Source: a virus
DNA length: 21,005 bases
IMG/VR virus record: IMGVR_UViG_3300042860_004674
Coordinates: 1 to 21,005 of that record
Reading direction: 5' to 3' (one strand)
Shown here one piece after another: positions 1 to 7,938 of the stretch (the first letter of the stretch is position 1; each line of letters opens with the position of its first letter). Below the pieces are notes generated by a model. That model was given only the letters and a program-made list of their open reading frames with translations, made no database searches and was not told the origin of the DNA. The position numbers were made by a program, and so were the translations under genes.

Positions 1-1171
1 TGCTGTAGCCCGTGACGTTCGCGGCGGCTTCTTTGTAGGACGTTTCCAGGGCGTCGGTCCAATCCGGACGGAACTGGAACGGGGCTCCCCGGCTGGCATC
101 CGATTGGCCAAACGCCAGTGTGCAGGTGCTGGTCGCGAAGTTTCCGATGGCGACGACCTCGTCGTAGGAGGTTGTCACTGACTCGACGATCCGGGCCTGC
201 ACGTCCAGCGCCGTCTCGAAATCGAGCTCGACCGGGTCGGCGTTGCCCGGCAAGATTTTCCCCTCGGGCAGCAGGATGTCATCGGCTCCGAACGAAAACG
301 GCACGATCGTCGCGCGGCCCCGGGGACCCGGCGTTTCCTCGTAGCGGATCGTGTAGCCCAGGCCCCGACGGACGGGGATCGCCTCGTCGAGCAACTGCTT
401 CAGCGTGCGACCGTCGGTGCGAAGCACCGGCTCATACCAGGCCAGTCGGGTGTCGCCGGGCTCACCGTCGAGCACCCAGTCGCAGACCGGTTCGTCGTTG
501 CCATCGACCGGCGGGGTGAGTTTGAGCAACGCCCGGACAATGTCGTCCGCGGTCCATTTGGCCTCGCTGGTGACTGTGCGGCTGAGCCAGTAGGTGAGAT
601 TGGGGTTCCCGAGCTGCGGGTCGGCGGTGCGATTTCCCTGCCGGGTTGCCGTGCGGCGGTGGTACTGGTTGTACTCGGCTCCCTGTTCGAGCACCACGCG
701 CTGTTCCGGGTAGGTCGCGTTTTGACTCGCGTCGACCTCGCAGGACATCACCACAGCCCGCTCGAGCAGCCGGGCCAGTCCGAACGCGGTGAACCGCTGG
801 CGCCCCCGGGGGAGATCGGCGTTGGGTCCAGATCCGTGCGGAACGCTGTCGTCGATCTCGCAGATGCCGTACCAGGTGACGTCTGCGCCGTCGAGCGTGG
901 TTTCCTCCAGCACCACCTTGACGTACGACCCGATCAGCGTCAGGGGCTCGTAGAGCTTGAATGCGGTGCCATCTTCGCGGGCGATCTCGCCGTAAATGTA
1001 CGAGAGGTGGCACTCGTCGACCCCCGGGCAGGCCCGCAGCGCCAGGTCGTCGGCGTAGAGGTAGGGAACTTCCTCCCAATCGGCCCCCAGCGTGTCGGAC
1101 CGGTAGACCCGCGAGCGGACGGCGTCGCGGATCTGAGATTTGGTCGTGTTGATCTGGGTGGCTGCGGGCAT
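1..1171 (-). CDS. tail hub-like structural protein (partial, cut by window edge)
   Basis: The frame is open from the ATG at 1171 to base 1, giving 390 codons with no stop, so the C-terminus lies outside the window. The start overlaps the stop of the preceding gene as TGATG, which indicates translational coupling. The protein begins MPAATQINTTKSQIRDAVRS. Around residues 76-110 it has a beta-rich stretch containing TWYGICEI, and around 122-136 it has GRQRFTAFGLARLLER. This W-x-G followed by F-x-G-LL arrangement recalls tail hub and baseplate-type domains that bind the tail tip. Its place after the tape measure and a small tail protein fits a hub or host-contact protein (lambda L/J region). The family assignment is inference from position and general pattern; that the gene is coding is clear from the long open frame and tight packing. 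Confidence 0.75.
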   Translation of the reverse strand, partial: MPAATQINTTKSQIRDAVRSRVYRSDTLGADWEEVPYLYADDLALRACPGVDECHLSYIYGEIAREDGTAFKLYEPLTLIGSYVKVVLEETTLDGADVTWYGICEIDDSVPHGSGPNADLPRGRQRFTAFGLARLLERAVVMSCEVDASQNATYPEQRVVLEQGAEYNQYHRRTATRQGNRTADPQLGNPNLTYWLSRTVTSEAKWTADDIVRALLKLTPPVDGNDEPVCDWVLDGEPGDTRLAWYEPVLRTDGRTLKQLLDEAIPVRRGLGYTIRYEETPGPRGRATIVPFSFGADDILLPEGKILPGNADPVELDFETALDVQARIVESVTTSYDEVVAIGNFATSTCTLAFGQSDASRGAPFQFRPDWTDALETSYKEAAANVTGYS

Positions 1172-1596
1172 CAAGTGGGTTCCAGCATGGGCTGCAGGGT
1201 CCACACCACCTCGACATAGGCGGTGGATCCCGAGACGGCCCCCCCGGCCCGGGCCAGCAGTCGGGCGGAGCGACTGACCACACAGTCGAGCACGGCGAAC
1301 CGCACGCCGAAGGTGGCCTGATAATCGACGTCCTGCCAGATCACGTTGACCACGGTGCCGATCAATGCCTGATAGGACAAGGTGGCGAGGGGAACCACCG
1401 CCAAGCTGGCGACGTCGACAAAGGCCCGCATGGAGAAGGGGTCAGAGCGTTTGCCGAGCCTGAGCACGGCAGTCCCGTCGACGCCGGGCCGGTTGATCAC
1501 CTCGCACTGCTCGCGCGGCAACAGCGGCCCCCCCCGGGGATCGTCCACCCGGTGCAGCGTGATGAAGCCGTATTGGCCGACGTAGCTGTACCCCAT
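1171..1596 (-). CDS. small tail-tip protein (Dit/lambda M-like by position)
   Basis: This 141-residue protein starts at the ATG at 1596, which overlaps the tape measure stop as TGATG. AAGGAG lies 7 bases upstream, so this ATG is preferred to the GTG one codon earlier. It begins MGYSYVGQYGFITLHRVDD and has alternating hydrophobic stretches (VNVIWQDVDYQATFGVRFAVL at about 84-104), suggesting a beta-rich fold. No catalytic motif is visible. Proteins encoded directly after the tape measure in siphoviruses form the distal tail ring or tail tip, and that is the likely role here. The family is not recognised with certainty. Confidence 0.7.
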   Translation of the reverse strand: MGYSYVGQYGFITLHRVDDPRGGPLLPREQCEVINRPGVDGTAVLRLGKRSDPFSMRAFVDVASLAVVPLATLSYQALIGTVVNVIWQDVDYQATFGVRFAVLDCVVSRSARLLARAGGAVSGSTAYVEVVWTLQPMLEPT

Positions 1597-3167
1597 CACT
1601 CAACTCCTTCGGGGTTGCGGTTCGGGTTGCGGCGGACCTCGCGGGCGATTTCTTCGAGCGCCTCCAGCTGGCGTTGCTGCACGTCGGCAGCCGCGGCACC
1701 GGCGGGGCTGGTCCCCTCCCCTCCCGCGACCATGGCAGCCGCCGCGGGGATCGCAGCCCCGTCCGTCAGGCCCCCCATGGGGACTTCGCCCCGCAGCTCG
1801 AGGATCCGCTGTTGCAGCAGCTCGGGGGGCAGGGTCGCCCCGCTGCGCTGCCACCAGGGGAGCTCCATCTGCGCCGGGTCGGTGTACACCTCGGCAATGT
1901 CCTCCAGGCTGCCCGCCCCCATGGTGTTTCGCAGGGTCGCCCGTTGGCGGCGGAATGTCAGCAGCCATTCGGGGATTCCTGCTTCCCGCTGCAGGCTCTC
2001 GGCGGCGGTGAGCATTTCCTCGAGGTCGGTGTTGCGCGTCAGCATCTGCTGTTCCTGCAGCAGTTGCGCGCGGGTGCGGGCGGCGGCCGGTCCAGCCGCC
2101 CGGACCGCGACGTCTTGTTGAAATCCCGCCTCGTCTCCCTGCAGCGCCAGATATTCCTGCACCTTCGCCCGGTCTCGCAGCAGCCCCGACGCGGCGGCCA
2201 TCGCCTCCTGGCCGAACAGGTCTTTCAGGACTCCGGCCTGCTCGGGTTTCGGGAGATTGTCGAGGGCTTTCGCCAACAGGTCGAGCACCTCCGCGGGCTT
2301 CTCCCCGATCGCGTCGACCTGATCGGCGTTCAGGCCCAGCCGGGCCAGGGCGTCCTCAGACGACTTGGTCCCCGATGCGGTTTGCAGGCGTTCCCAAAAC
2401 AGCTTGAGCGCGGTGGCGGCGACGTCGGGCGTGGCCTTCTCGCGCATAACGGCAAACTGAGCCAACGCTTCCTGCCAGGGGACCGCTTGGCTGACCCCCT
2501 GCACCTTGGGGGCCAGGGCCATCAGGTCCGGAGCCTGCAACGGAGTGCCCTTGAATGTCCGCTGCACGGCACGCGAGACGTCCTCCAGGCTGGCGGTGTC
2601 CTTTTCCTGTCCAGTGCCTGCCAGGAGGGCGGAGTACGACTGGGCGAGGAGCTTGATATCCTCGGGCCGGGCGTTCGTGGCCTGCATCGTCTGCAGCAGC
2701 CGTTCGAGGGCAGTGCCGGTCCCCTGCTCGACGTTAAACCCCTGCGAGACCAGTTCTTCCGCCCCCCGCGCGGCGGTCTGGTAGTCGACCCCGGTCCGCA
2801 GGGCGATCTGGGTGAGACGTTCTTGGGCCTGCTGTCCCTGCAGCGCGGTCAATCCCCCCTGCACCCGCAGCCGGCGGTTGAGTTCGTCGTATTTGAGGAT
2901 CCCCTCATCCGCCCGCCGGTTGATTTCCTGTTGCGACTGCCAGACCTGATTGAGCACGGTCCCCAGACCGAGATAGCCGGCGGCCAACGTCCCCACGCTC
3001 GTGGCCCACTCCTCGACCGCCTGAGCCGCGGCCGTGGTTTCGTCGCGGGTCTTGCGGCTGAGGGCTTTGGTGGCGTTTTCGAGCCGCAGATACTTGGCCT
3101 CAAGACGCGCAATTGCCGCCTCGGCGGATTGTGAGTCGGCGAAAAACGCGGTTGTCACTTGTCCCAC
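1596..3167 (-). CDS. tail tape measure protein
   Basis: This 523-residue protein starts at GTG 3167, with GAGG 8 bases upstream. Residues 12-54 form a long charged amphipathic helix, followed by a hydrophobic stretch at about 56-76 (VGTLAAGYLGLGTVLNQVW). A long Ala/Gln/Leu-rich helical body follows, with phrases such as LLAQSYSALLAG and DVAATALKLFWERLQ that are typical of tape measure proteins. The last 70 residues are Ala/Gly-rich and then strongly helical. Tape measure proteins fill the tail tube lumen and set tail length; at about 0.15 nm per residue this one would suit a tail of roughly 75-80 nm. It is short for the family. Its place after the tail tube and assembly chaperone genes supports the call. 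Confidence 0.85.
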   Translation of the reverse strand: MGQVTTAFFADSQSAEAAIARLEAKYLRLENATKALSRKTRDETTAAAQAVEEWATSVGTLAAGYLGLGTVLNQVWQSQQEINRRADEGILKYDELNRRLRVQGGLTALQGQQAQERLTQIALRTGVDYQTAARGAEELVSQGFNVEQGTGTALERLLQTMQATNARPEDIKLLAQSYSALLAGTGQEKDTASLEDVSRAVQRTFKGTPLQAPDLMALAPKVQGVSQAVPWQEALAQFAVMREKATPDVAATALKLFWERLQTASGTKSSEDALARLGLNADQVDAIGEKPAEVLDLLAKALDNLPKPEQAGVLKDLFGQEAMAAASGLLRDRAKVQEYLALQGDEAGFQQDVAVRAAGPAAARTRAQLLQEQQMLTRNTDLEEMLTAAESLQREAGIPEWLLTFRRQRATLRNTMGAGSLEDIAEVYTDPAQMELPWWQRSGATLPPELLQQRILELRGEVPMGGLTDGAAIPAAAAMVAGGEGTSPAGAAAADVQQRQLEALEEIAREVRRNPNRNPEGVE

Positions 3168-3192
3168 GGCAGGGCCTCAGAGCGGGAGGAAC

Positions 3193-3750
3193 TCAGGCGG
3201 ACCGGCCGAGCAGGTAGACGTCGTAGGTGCAGGCCCCGCCGCTGGCCGTGAACCGCAGCAGGTGGTTGCTTGAGTCGGCGACCGCCCACGCGGGATCATT
3301 GGTCGAGGCGAGCAGCAGGATTCCCGACGGGGGGAGCGTGATCGCGGCGGTGTCGCTGGCGTTAAGGATCGAGTTCCAGGCGGCGGTGGTGTTGTTGTTC
3401 CCGACCAGCAGGTTGCCGGCGGACGTCGACCGGTTGAACACCAGAATCCCGGCGATTTCGGCCACAGTCCACAACTGCCCCAGCGCGTCCCGCCCGGCCC
3501 CGGCTCCGCTGATGTCGAGCGACCCGAGGTCGTAGACGTCCAGGTCCTCGGTCGCGGCGGAGGTCAACGTCCGGCCGGTGCTTTGCCAGAACCGGTCGGC
3601 CTGTCCGGCCCCGGTGCCCGAGGCGCTGAATTGGATCGACTGGGCCGCCCCGTGCGAGGCGCTCGCAGAGACGACACCGTTGTCGGCGGTCGCCCCGACG
3701 GTGGCCCGCAGGATGGCCTGGGCGTTCATGGTCGAGAGTGTGCGGGGCAT
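3193..3750 (-). CDS. Ser/Thr/Ala-rich beta-type tail-region protein, unknown
   Basis: This 185-residue protein starts at ATG 3750 with AAGG 6 bases upstream; a second ATG at codon 8 (MNAQAILRATV) is possible. The sequence is rich in Ala, Ser, Thr, Gly and Asn, with repeated short hydrophobic strands (LGSLDISGAG, AGILVFNRST, AITLPPSGILLLAST). This looks like an extended beta-sandwich or fibre-like fold. No family is recognised. It sits between the tail assembly chaperone and the tape measure, where lambda has no extra gene. A tail-tube decoration or small appendage is possible. The ATG comes one base after the stop of the -1 extension of the upstream gene (TGACATG). Confidence 0.75.
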   Translation of the reverse strand: MPRTLSTMNAQAILRATVGATADNGVVSASASHGAAQSIQFSASGTGAGQADRFWQSTGRTLTSAATEDLDVYDLGSLDISGAGAGRDALGQLWTVAEIAGILVFNRSTSAGNLLVGNNNTTAAWNSILNASDTAAITLPPSGILLLASTNDPAWAVADSSNHLLRFTASGGACTYDVYLLGRSA

Positions 3751-3751
3751 G

Positions 3752-3943
3752 TCAGGCCTTTCGGTGGGGGAGAATCAGGGCCAGCGGCTGGGGATCGCTG
3801 CCGAAGCCGGTCGAAATCAGGTGCAGGTCAGCCCGCGAGGGGCGGTAGTCGGGGAGCAACCCGCGGGCGAACGCCCACAGCTCGCCCACCCGGGGATTCA
3901 GGCGGCCGCCGGGGCCGCCTCGGGAGGGTTTGCCCCCGGGGGG
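3752..3943 (-). other. putative -1 frameshift extension of tail assembly chaperone (GT-like)
   Basis: Near the 3' end of the 251-residue upstream ORF the 0-frame codons read GTC CCC CCG, which presents a C_CCC_CCG slippery heptamer at 3943-3937. A -1 shift there bypasses the stop at 3898-3900. Translation then continues through a Gly-rich linker and NPRVGELWAFARGLLPDYRP to a TGA at 3752, one base before the next gene. The shifted product would be 300 residues. The extension is protein-like and fills an otherwise unexplained 145 bp in a densely packed operon. Lambda G/GT and most siphoviruses use such a shift at this exact place in gene order. That the shift happens is inference. Confidence 0.55.
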
Positions 3944-4653
3944 ACCTCCTCGGGTAGCGACCCGGCCAAGAGTTGCTCGACCAGTGGCCAATCGACGGCG
4001 GATTGGAACACGAGCCGGAAGGAATCGGTGTCCAGCGGGGCCAGCAACTCCAGCTCGGCGTCGTCGACGCGGTAGTTGATCTGCAGGATCTGGCGGCAGA
4101 GGTCGTAGACCTCCTCCCACTCGGCACCCTGGGCCACCGTCAGCAGCTCCCAGACCCGGCCCGACATGTCCCAGACCGGCTCCCACTCCCGCCGCAGCCG
4201 CATCTCCACCCGGCCATTCCGCCGCACGAGCGTCTGCGGCAACGCCGGGCGCAGGCCCCCGCGGCGAATGATCGGCACCCGCCAGACGTGTTCCCCAAGC
4301 GTCACCTCGTGCCCTGGCAGGGCCCCCGGCCGCAGCAGGTCGGCAGGGGTGACCGGCTCGCCGTTGGCGACCCCCATCCAGAGCTGGTCGGTGAGGCGTG
4401 TCCACGCTTGGCTCTCGGGGTGGTGCCCGATCCGCGACGGCAGCCGACCCGTGGGAGGGATCGCCCCCAACAGCAGGCCGTTCATTCCGTCTGGCCCCCG
4501 CCCCACGATGTTGCGCAGGGCCAGCCGGTCCCGCAGCTCGGCCCGTCCGTCCAGGCAGTCGGCCAGGCGATCGCCCAGGCCCACATCCCGCAGCAGGTCG
4601 GCCGACAGATGGTCGGCGGTGAACCCGGGGAGGAAATACAGGGGACAGGCCAT
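3898..4653 (-). CDS. tail assembly chaperone (lambda G-like by position)
   Basis: This 251-residue protein starts at ATG 4653, and its A is shared with the stop of a small upstream ORF (TGATG). It begins MACPLYFLPGFTADHLSADL. The middle carries charged and aromatic stretches (RVEMRLRREWEPVWDMSGRVWELL). The end is Pro/Ala-rich (PPGANPPEAAPAAA), as expected for residues read only when frameshifting fails. It lies between tail tube and tape measure, the slot of lambda G/GT chaperones, which hold the tape measure and recruit tube subunits. No motif proves the family. The call rests on location and the apparent -1 frameshift site at 3943-3937. Confidence 0.6.
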   Translation of the reverse strand: MACPLYFLPGFTADHLSADLLRDVGLGDRLADCLDGRAELRDRLALRNIVGRGPDGMNGLLLGAIPPTGRLPSRIGHHPESQAWTRLTDQLWMGVANGEPVTPADLLRPGALPGHEVTLGEHVWRVPIIRRGGLRPALPQTLVRRNGRVEMRLRREWEPVWDMSGRVWELLTVAQGAEWEEVYDLCRQILQINYRVDDAELELLAPLDTDSFRLVFQSAVDWPLVEQLLAGSLPEEVPPGANPPEAAPAAA

Positions 4654-4802
4654 CAACTCGGTTCCGGAATGGGGGGGGCGGTTGTCTCGGGTGCCGGTGC
4701 CAGCTCGGGATCGGTTGGTCCCAGGATGCGTCCCGGCAGGGGATCGCAACCCGCCACCGCAACCGGATCGACTGTGTCAGGATCGTGGGTGTAGTGCGGC
4801 AT
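4653..4802 (-). CDS. small Pro/Asp-rich ORF, 49 aa, unknown
   Basis: The frame ATG (4802) to TGA (4655-4653) encodes MPHYTHDPDTVDPVAVAGCD followed by a Pro/Glu-rich tail ending PPIPEPS. It starts 7 bases after the tail tube stop and has GTGAG 8 bases upstream. Its stop overlaps the next start as TGATG. Without it there would be an odd 156-bp gap in a tightly packed operon. It is too short and too low in complexity to assign. It could be a genuine small structural peptide, or only a coupling leader for the chaperone gene. Confidence 0.5.
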   Translation of the reverse strand: MPHYTHDPDTVDPVAVAGCDPLPGRILGPTDPELAPAPETTAPPIPEPS

Positions 4803-4809
4803 TTCAAAC

Positions 4810-5727
4810 TCACGTAATGGCGGAGGCAGTCGAGACAGTCAGCGGCAGCACCGAGTCGGTCCCGGCGATCGCGTGGATCCGCAGCGTGTCACTGACCAGG
4901 CTGGAGCGTTGGCCGGTGGTGTTCACCGGGTTGGCGACTCCGTTGAGCACGGTGAATTTGAGGTGCTCGGCAGTCGCGTTGGCGACCCGCGACGCCTTGT
5001 TGGCGTACTTCCGGCCGTAGAACACCAGCCCCGTGGTGCCGTTGAGGGTTGTTCCCCGCAGACCAATCGAGCTCCAGTTGACTTCCTGCAGGAACTGGAT
5101 GGTCACGACGGGGGCCGACGACTCGATGCCGATAAACGTGTCGAACTCCTCCGACTCCCCCCCGGCTTGGATCATGTTGATCCCCGAATCCACCGTGATC
5201 GACTGCACGGCGGGCAACGTGGTCCCGTTGAGCGACACGGGCCCGGCCCCGAAAAAAGTCCCTGCCGACAGCGTCGAGGGGACCGCGACCGACCCCCCGT
5301 AGACGAACGGGTCGTTCGTCCCGTCAAACGCGGCCTGAATGCGGGCGGTGATCTCGGCCTGGCCGTTGTGCGGCAGCCGCAGACTGGTCCAGTACAGGCA
5401 GCTGGAGGCGATGTCGATTTTCTTGTGCGCGGTCGTCGCCCGGGCGGTGTTCCCTGTGACCGTGGCGGCCTTGAGGTACAGGCTGATCGTTCCCGCAGAA
5501 ACTCCTGCCAACGTCACCGCCCCCAGCAGCACATCGAGCTGCGGGGTGGTGAATTCGACCATCGGTTTTTGGGCCTGATTGCCCGTGAACATCGGGCTCA
5601 CGTGCCCCGCCGGACGCTCGGTGAAATTGCTGATCCCCGCGTCGATTGTGGCATTGCTCACCACGTCGATGTCGACGGTCGACGGCAGCCGGATTTTGTC
5701 GAGTTTGAACGGAGCGGTGATGGCCAT
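4810..5727 (-). CDS. major tail tube protein
   Basis: This 305-residue protein starts at ATG 5727 with AGGA 6 bases upstream. It begins MAITAPFKLDKIRLPSTVDI. It is beta-rich, with few charges and many Thr/Ser/Gly/Val residues, and carries strands such as VEFTTPQLDVLLGAVTLAG and TISLYLKAATVTGN. This suits a tail tube (lambda V-like) subunit that polymerises around the tape measure. The position just before the chaperone and tape measure genes is the usual one for this protein. A direct family motif is not identified, so the call combines composition, size and gene order. A two-domain tube protein of about 300 residues is within the normal range. Confidence 0.7.
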   Translation of the reverse strand: MAITAPFKLDKIRLPSTVDIDVVSNATIDAGISNFTERPAGHVSPMFTGNQAQKPMVEFTTPQLDVLLGAVTLAGVSAGTISLYLKAATVTGNTARATTAHKKIDIASSCLYWTSLRLPHNGQAEITARIQAAFDGTNDPFVYGGSVAVPSTLSAGTFFGAGPVSLNGTTLPAVQSITVDSGINMIQAGGESEEFDTFIGIESSAPVVTIQFLQEVNWSSIGLRGTTLNGTTGLVFYGRKYANKASRVANATAEHLKFTVLNGVANPVNTTGQRSSLVSDTLRIHAIAGTDSVLPLTVSTASAIT

Positions 5728-5748
5728 GGTGTTCCTGTGCGGGTCCTG

Positions 5749-6267
5749 TCAGGAGAGGCGGTCGTTGAGTTCCAGGGCGTTCTGCAGCCGGTCCGCCGCA
5801 AACTGCCTGAGGTCGCGGGCATCCTCGGGATCCACGCGGGTGACTTCGTCGGGCTTGTTGGGCTGGCGGGTGATCACCTTCCGTTTGCCAGTCCGGGGAT
5901 CGGTGTACGAGCCGAGTTTCGGGCGGTCGAAGTAGGACGGGGCAGTCATTCGCACCATCGCCCGTTTGCCGGTGCCGGTGATCTGCACCAGGTTGCGCAG
6001 GGCCCGCTGGCTCTGGCCAGTCAGCACGAGCAGCCGAAACCGTCCTTCCCCCGTGCCCGCGGTGGGCTTCACCTTTCGGAGGTAGAACTGGGTGCGGGGT
6101 GTGAGGCTGTATTTGCTCGCGTTCCGGGCGCCGAAGTGCCGGGGAAAAATCTCGCGGTGCCAGTGCTCGGCCGTGCGGCGGACCACCTCGCCGATCAATT
6201 TGGTGTAGGTCTGCTGCAGGCCGACCAAGCGCCGGCGGCCGGTGGTTTTTAGGTCGAGGATGATCAC
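5749..6267 (-). CDS. tail completion / minor tail protein (Z-like candidate)
   Basis: This 172-residue protein starts at GTG 6267 and overlaps the upstream stop as GTGA. It is basic and begins MIILDLKTTGRRRLVGLQQT. A helical N-terminal segment (TYTKLIGEVVRRTAEHWHREIFPRHF, about 20-45) is followed by a basic strand-rich part and the repeated Arg/Lys turn TDPRTGKRKVITRQ near residues 121-134. The C-terminus is helical (DARDLRQFAADRLQNALEL). Small basic proteins in the slot between the FII-like connector and the tail tube act in finishing the head-tail joint or tail top (lambda Z, HK97 gp10 group). This is a position-based proposal. Confidence 0.6.
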   Translation of the reverse strand: MIILDLKTTGRRRLVGLQQTYTKLIGEVVRRTAEHWHREIFPRHFGARNASKYSLTPRTQFYLRKVKPTAGTGEGRFRLLVLTGQSQRALRNLVQITGTGKRAMVRMTAPSYFDRPKLGSYTDPRTGKRKVITRQPNKPDEVTRVDPEDARDLRQFAADRLQNALELNDRLS

Positions 6268-6788
6268 TCGTCACCCCACCGGATTTGCCAGACTGACTCG
6301 AAGTCCATGCCGACCGCCGGTTGATCCTCGACGGGGGGCGGACCGAATTGCAGCAGGTTGCACTCGACGATCGTCAAGAATTCGTCCTGCCCCGCCAGCT
6401 CCATCACGCTCTCGATGACCGCGGCGTGGGCGTCGAGGCCGTAGTGTTCGGCGGCCACGCCGTCCCCCTCGTACTCGGGGGGCGTGGCGGTGTTCAGGAT
6501 CAGCAGCAGCGAGCCGTTGGGCCGCAGGTAGTTTTGCGCACCCCCGGCGACCAGCTTGTACTGCAGGTCTTGGGCGGCCTGAATCGAGGCCCACGGGGCA
6601 GGAACGTCCGCCGGGACCTGTCGCAGAAACACCCCGCTGGGAGCGTCCACCGGCCAATGCACGGCACACCCGGCGGTGAGCGACTGCCACTGGGCCGACG
6701 CGGCCACCATGCGCGACAGCAACGCCGCCGCGTTTCGCGGGGCGCTGAACTGTTCGGGCAGTTGGATGGGGGCGGGGAGGGAGGTCAT
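6264..6788 (-). CDS. tail terminator candidate (lambda U-like by position)
   Basis: This 174-residue protein starts at ATG 6788, overlapping the upstream stop as ATGA; I see no good ribosome-binding site of its own, so it is probably coupled. It contains YLRPNGSLLLILN at about 87-99, a central helix (AAVIESVMELAGQ) and a final VWQIRWGDE. A conserved Trp strand close to the C-terminus and a central beta-strand pair are common in tail terminator proteins, which cap the tail tube and join it to the head. The order relative to the Z-like neighbour is reversed from lambda, so the two roles could be exchanged. Confidence 0.55.
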   Translation of the reverse strand: MTSLPAPIQLPEQFSAPRNAAALLSRMVAASAQWQSLTAGCAVHWPVDAPSGVFLRQVPADVPAPWASIQAAQDLQYKLVAGGAQNYLRPNGSLLLILNTATPPEYEGDGVAAEHYGLDAHAAVIESVMELAGQDEFLTIVECNLLQFGPPPVEDQPAVGMDFESVWQIRWGDE

Positions 6789-7168
6789 CGGGGTCGCTGT
6801 TTGTCACCAGCCCGCACGAGTTCAACACGGCGGAACACCAGGGTCGAAAACCCCTCGGCATTGTGTCGCAGCTCGACGAACGGGTGACGGGTGTCAGGGG
6901 GATCCTCGGCCAGGCGGATCGCGTCCCCGGTCTGCGGGTCGGCGATCCCCGTGGCACTGTCGGAGGCACATTGCACCACCAGAGTCTGGCGGGTCTCGGT
7001 GCGGTACTGTTGAGGTTCGTCGCGTTCCATGCCGCGATCGACGACCGCCGTGACCGTGCGGGGTTTGCCCGGTTCGCTGCGGCGATAGTAGGTGATGTTT
7101 TCCGCAAATTCCGAAGAATTCAGGAAGACCGCGGTCACATCGGCGGTGAGTTCGTCACGGAACGACAT
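6785..7168 (-). CDS. head-tail joining protein (lambda FII-like)
   Basis: This 127-residue protein starts at ATG 7168 (MSFRDELTADVTAVFLNSSE). The segment around residues 14-28 with FLNSSEFAENITYYR matches the pattern of FII-type head closure proteins, where a short helix leads to an F-x-E-x-I-x-Y strand. VDR, QTLVVQCAS and GDAIRLAED then give alternating strands. Proteins of this group bind the portal/connector complex in filled heads and form the surface to which the preformed tail attaches. Its place between capsid genes and tail genes fits. It overlaps the downstream gene by four bases. Confidence 0.65.
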   Translation of the reverse strand: MSFRDELTADVTAVFLNSSEFAENITYYRRSEPGKPRTVTAVVDRGMERDEPQQYRTETRQTLVVQCASDSATGIADPQTGDAIRLAEDPPDTRHPFVELRHNAEGFSTLVFRRVELVRAGDKQRPR

Positions 7169-7185
7169 GGAGACTCACACACAAA

Positions 7186-7248
7186 ATCCGGCGGCGGTGC
7201 CCTGATGCGGGTGACACATCTGAGGAGTGGCGGACACCACCGCCGGAT
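7186..7248 (-). terminator. hairpin with T run, terminator or attenuator
   Basis: The arms at 7186-7199 and 7235-7248 are complementary at 13 of 14 positions around a 35-base loop. On the minus strand the hairpin is followed directly by TTTTGTGTGT. It lies between the accessory gene (stop at 7261) and the FII-like gene (start at 7168). A factor-independent terminator or partial attenuator is plausible; the long loop lowers confidence. Confidence 0.4.
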
Positions 7249-7260
7249 GCGGACAGAAAC

Positions 7261-7938
7261 CTACGAGCCGTAGCTGTAGCGGGACTGCCAGCCAATCTGG
7301 GCAATCGTGATCGCCGGAACGCCGGTGCCCGACGCCTTCTGCAGCTGGACGAACGGCTGGACGTTCTGGCCGGCGGTGATCCCGGTCATCGAAAACGTCT
7401 GGGCCCCGACCGGCTGACCTGCGATGAAAAAGCGAATGTCGCCGAGGCCCTTGCCGAAATCAATCTCGAATTTCTTGTAGGTCGAGCCCAACGTCTGGCC
7501 GGTCGGCTTGTCGTCGTTGTCGGTGACTCCGTCGTCGGTTTCGATCACGACATCCTCGAGATCGACGTTGCCGGCAATCCGGAACCAGGCATTGACGGCA
7601 ACACTGTCGAGCGTGTCATTCTGGGCCGACGCCACGCCCCAGGCAATCTGGGTGGTCGAATCGACTCCGGCCACCTTGCAGATGAACCAGACCCGCTGCA
7701 GCTGGGCCAGATCCAAAGGCAGGACGTCGTTCAAGTACATCGTCACAATCTCGGCTTCGCTGGTGCTGGCCAGCGTCAGGGCCATGGCCCCGCCGTCCTC
7801 GGTGACGCACAGATAGGTCGGGGCGCCCGACGCGCTGGTGTCTTTGACCGTCCAGCCATTAAAGCCGGGCGTGGTGGTCAACGCCTGCGCCCGGTCGAAG
7901 TGATCCACTCTTTCAATCGTTCCCGCAGCAACCGACAT
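7261..7938 (-). CDS. capsid-associated protein, possible decoration protein
   Basis: This 225-residue protein starts at ATG 7938 with GGAG 8 bases upstream; a TTG two codons earlier is less likely. It begins MSVAAGTIERVDHFDRAQAL. It is rich in beta strands with acidic turns (VVIETDDGVTDNDDKPTG) and has KKFEIDFGKGLGDIRFFIAG near residues 157-176. That alternation resembles a jelly-roll or lectin-like sandwich. It directly follows the major capsid gene, a usual slot for decoration or head-fibre proteins that stabilise the shell. Hairpins on both sides (7974-7998 and 7186-7248) suggest separate expression control. No family is recognised with certainty; a tail fibre-like role is the main alternative. 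Confidence 0.55.
   Translation of the reverse strand: MSVAAGTIERVDHFDRAQALTTTPGFNGWTVKDTSASGAPTYLCVTEDGGAMALTLASTSEAEIVTMYLNDVLPLDLAQLQRVWFICKVAGVDSTTQIAWGVASAQNDTLDSVAVNAWFRIAGNVDLEDVVIETDDGVTDNDDKPTGQTLGSTYKKFEIDFGKGLGDIRFFIAGQPVGAQTFSMTGITAGQNVQPFVQLQKASGTGVPAITIAQIGWQSRYSYGS

Noticed and set aside
462-1283. 273-codon minus-strand frame
   Set aside because: It is out of frame with the tail hub-like gene, which is open from 1171 to the window edge and has better protein character and a coupled start.
1674-3134. Long plus-strand open frame opposite the tape measure gene
   Set aside because: It is antisense to a well-supported tape measure gene. Its product is a Gly/Arg/Leu/Gln-rich shadow with no domain, as expected in high-GC DNA.
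3752-4813. 353-codon minus-strand frame as an independent gene
   Set aside because: Most of it overlaps the 251-residue gene in the wrong frame and is Pro/Arg/Gly-rich. Only the last 50-60 codons look coding, and they are better explained as a -1 frameshift extension.
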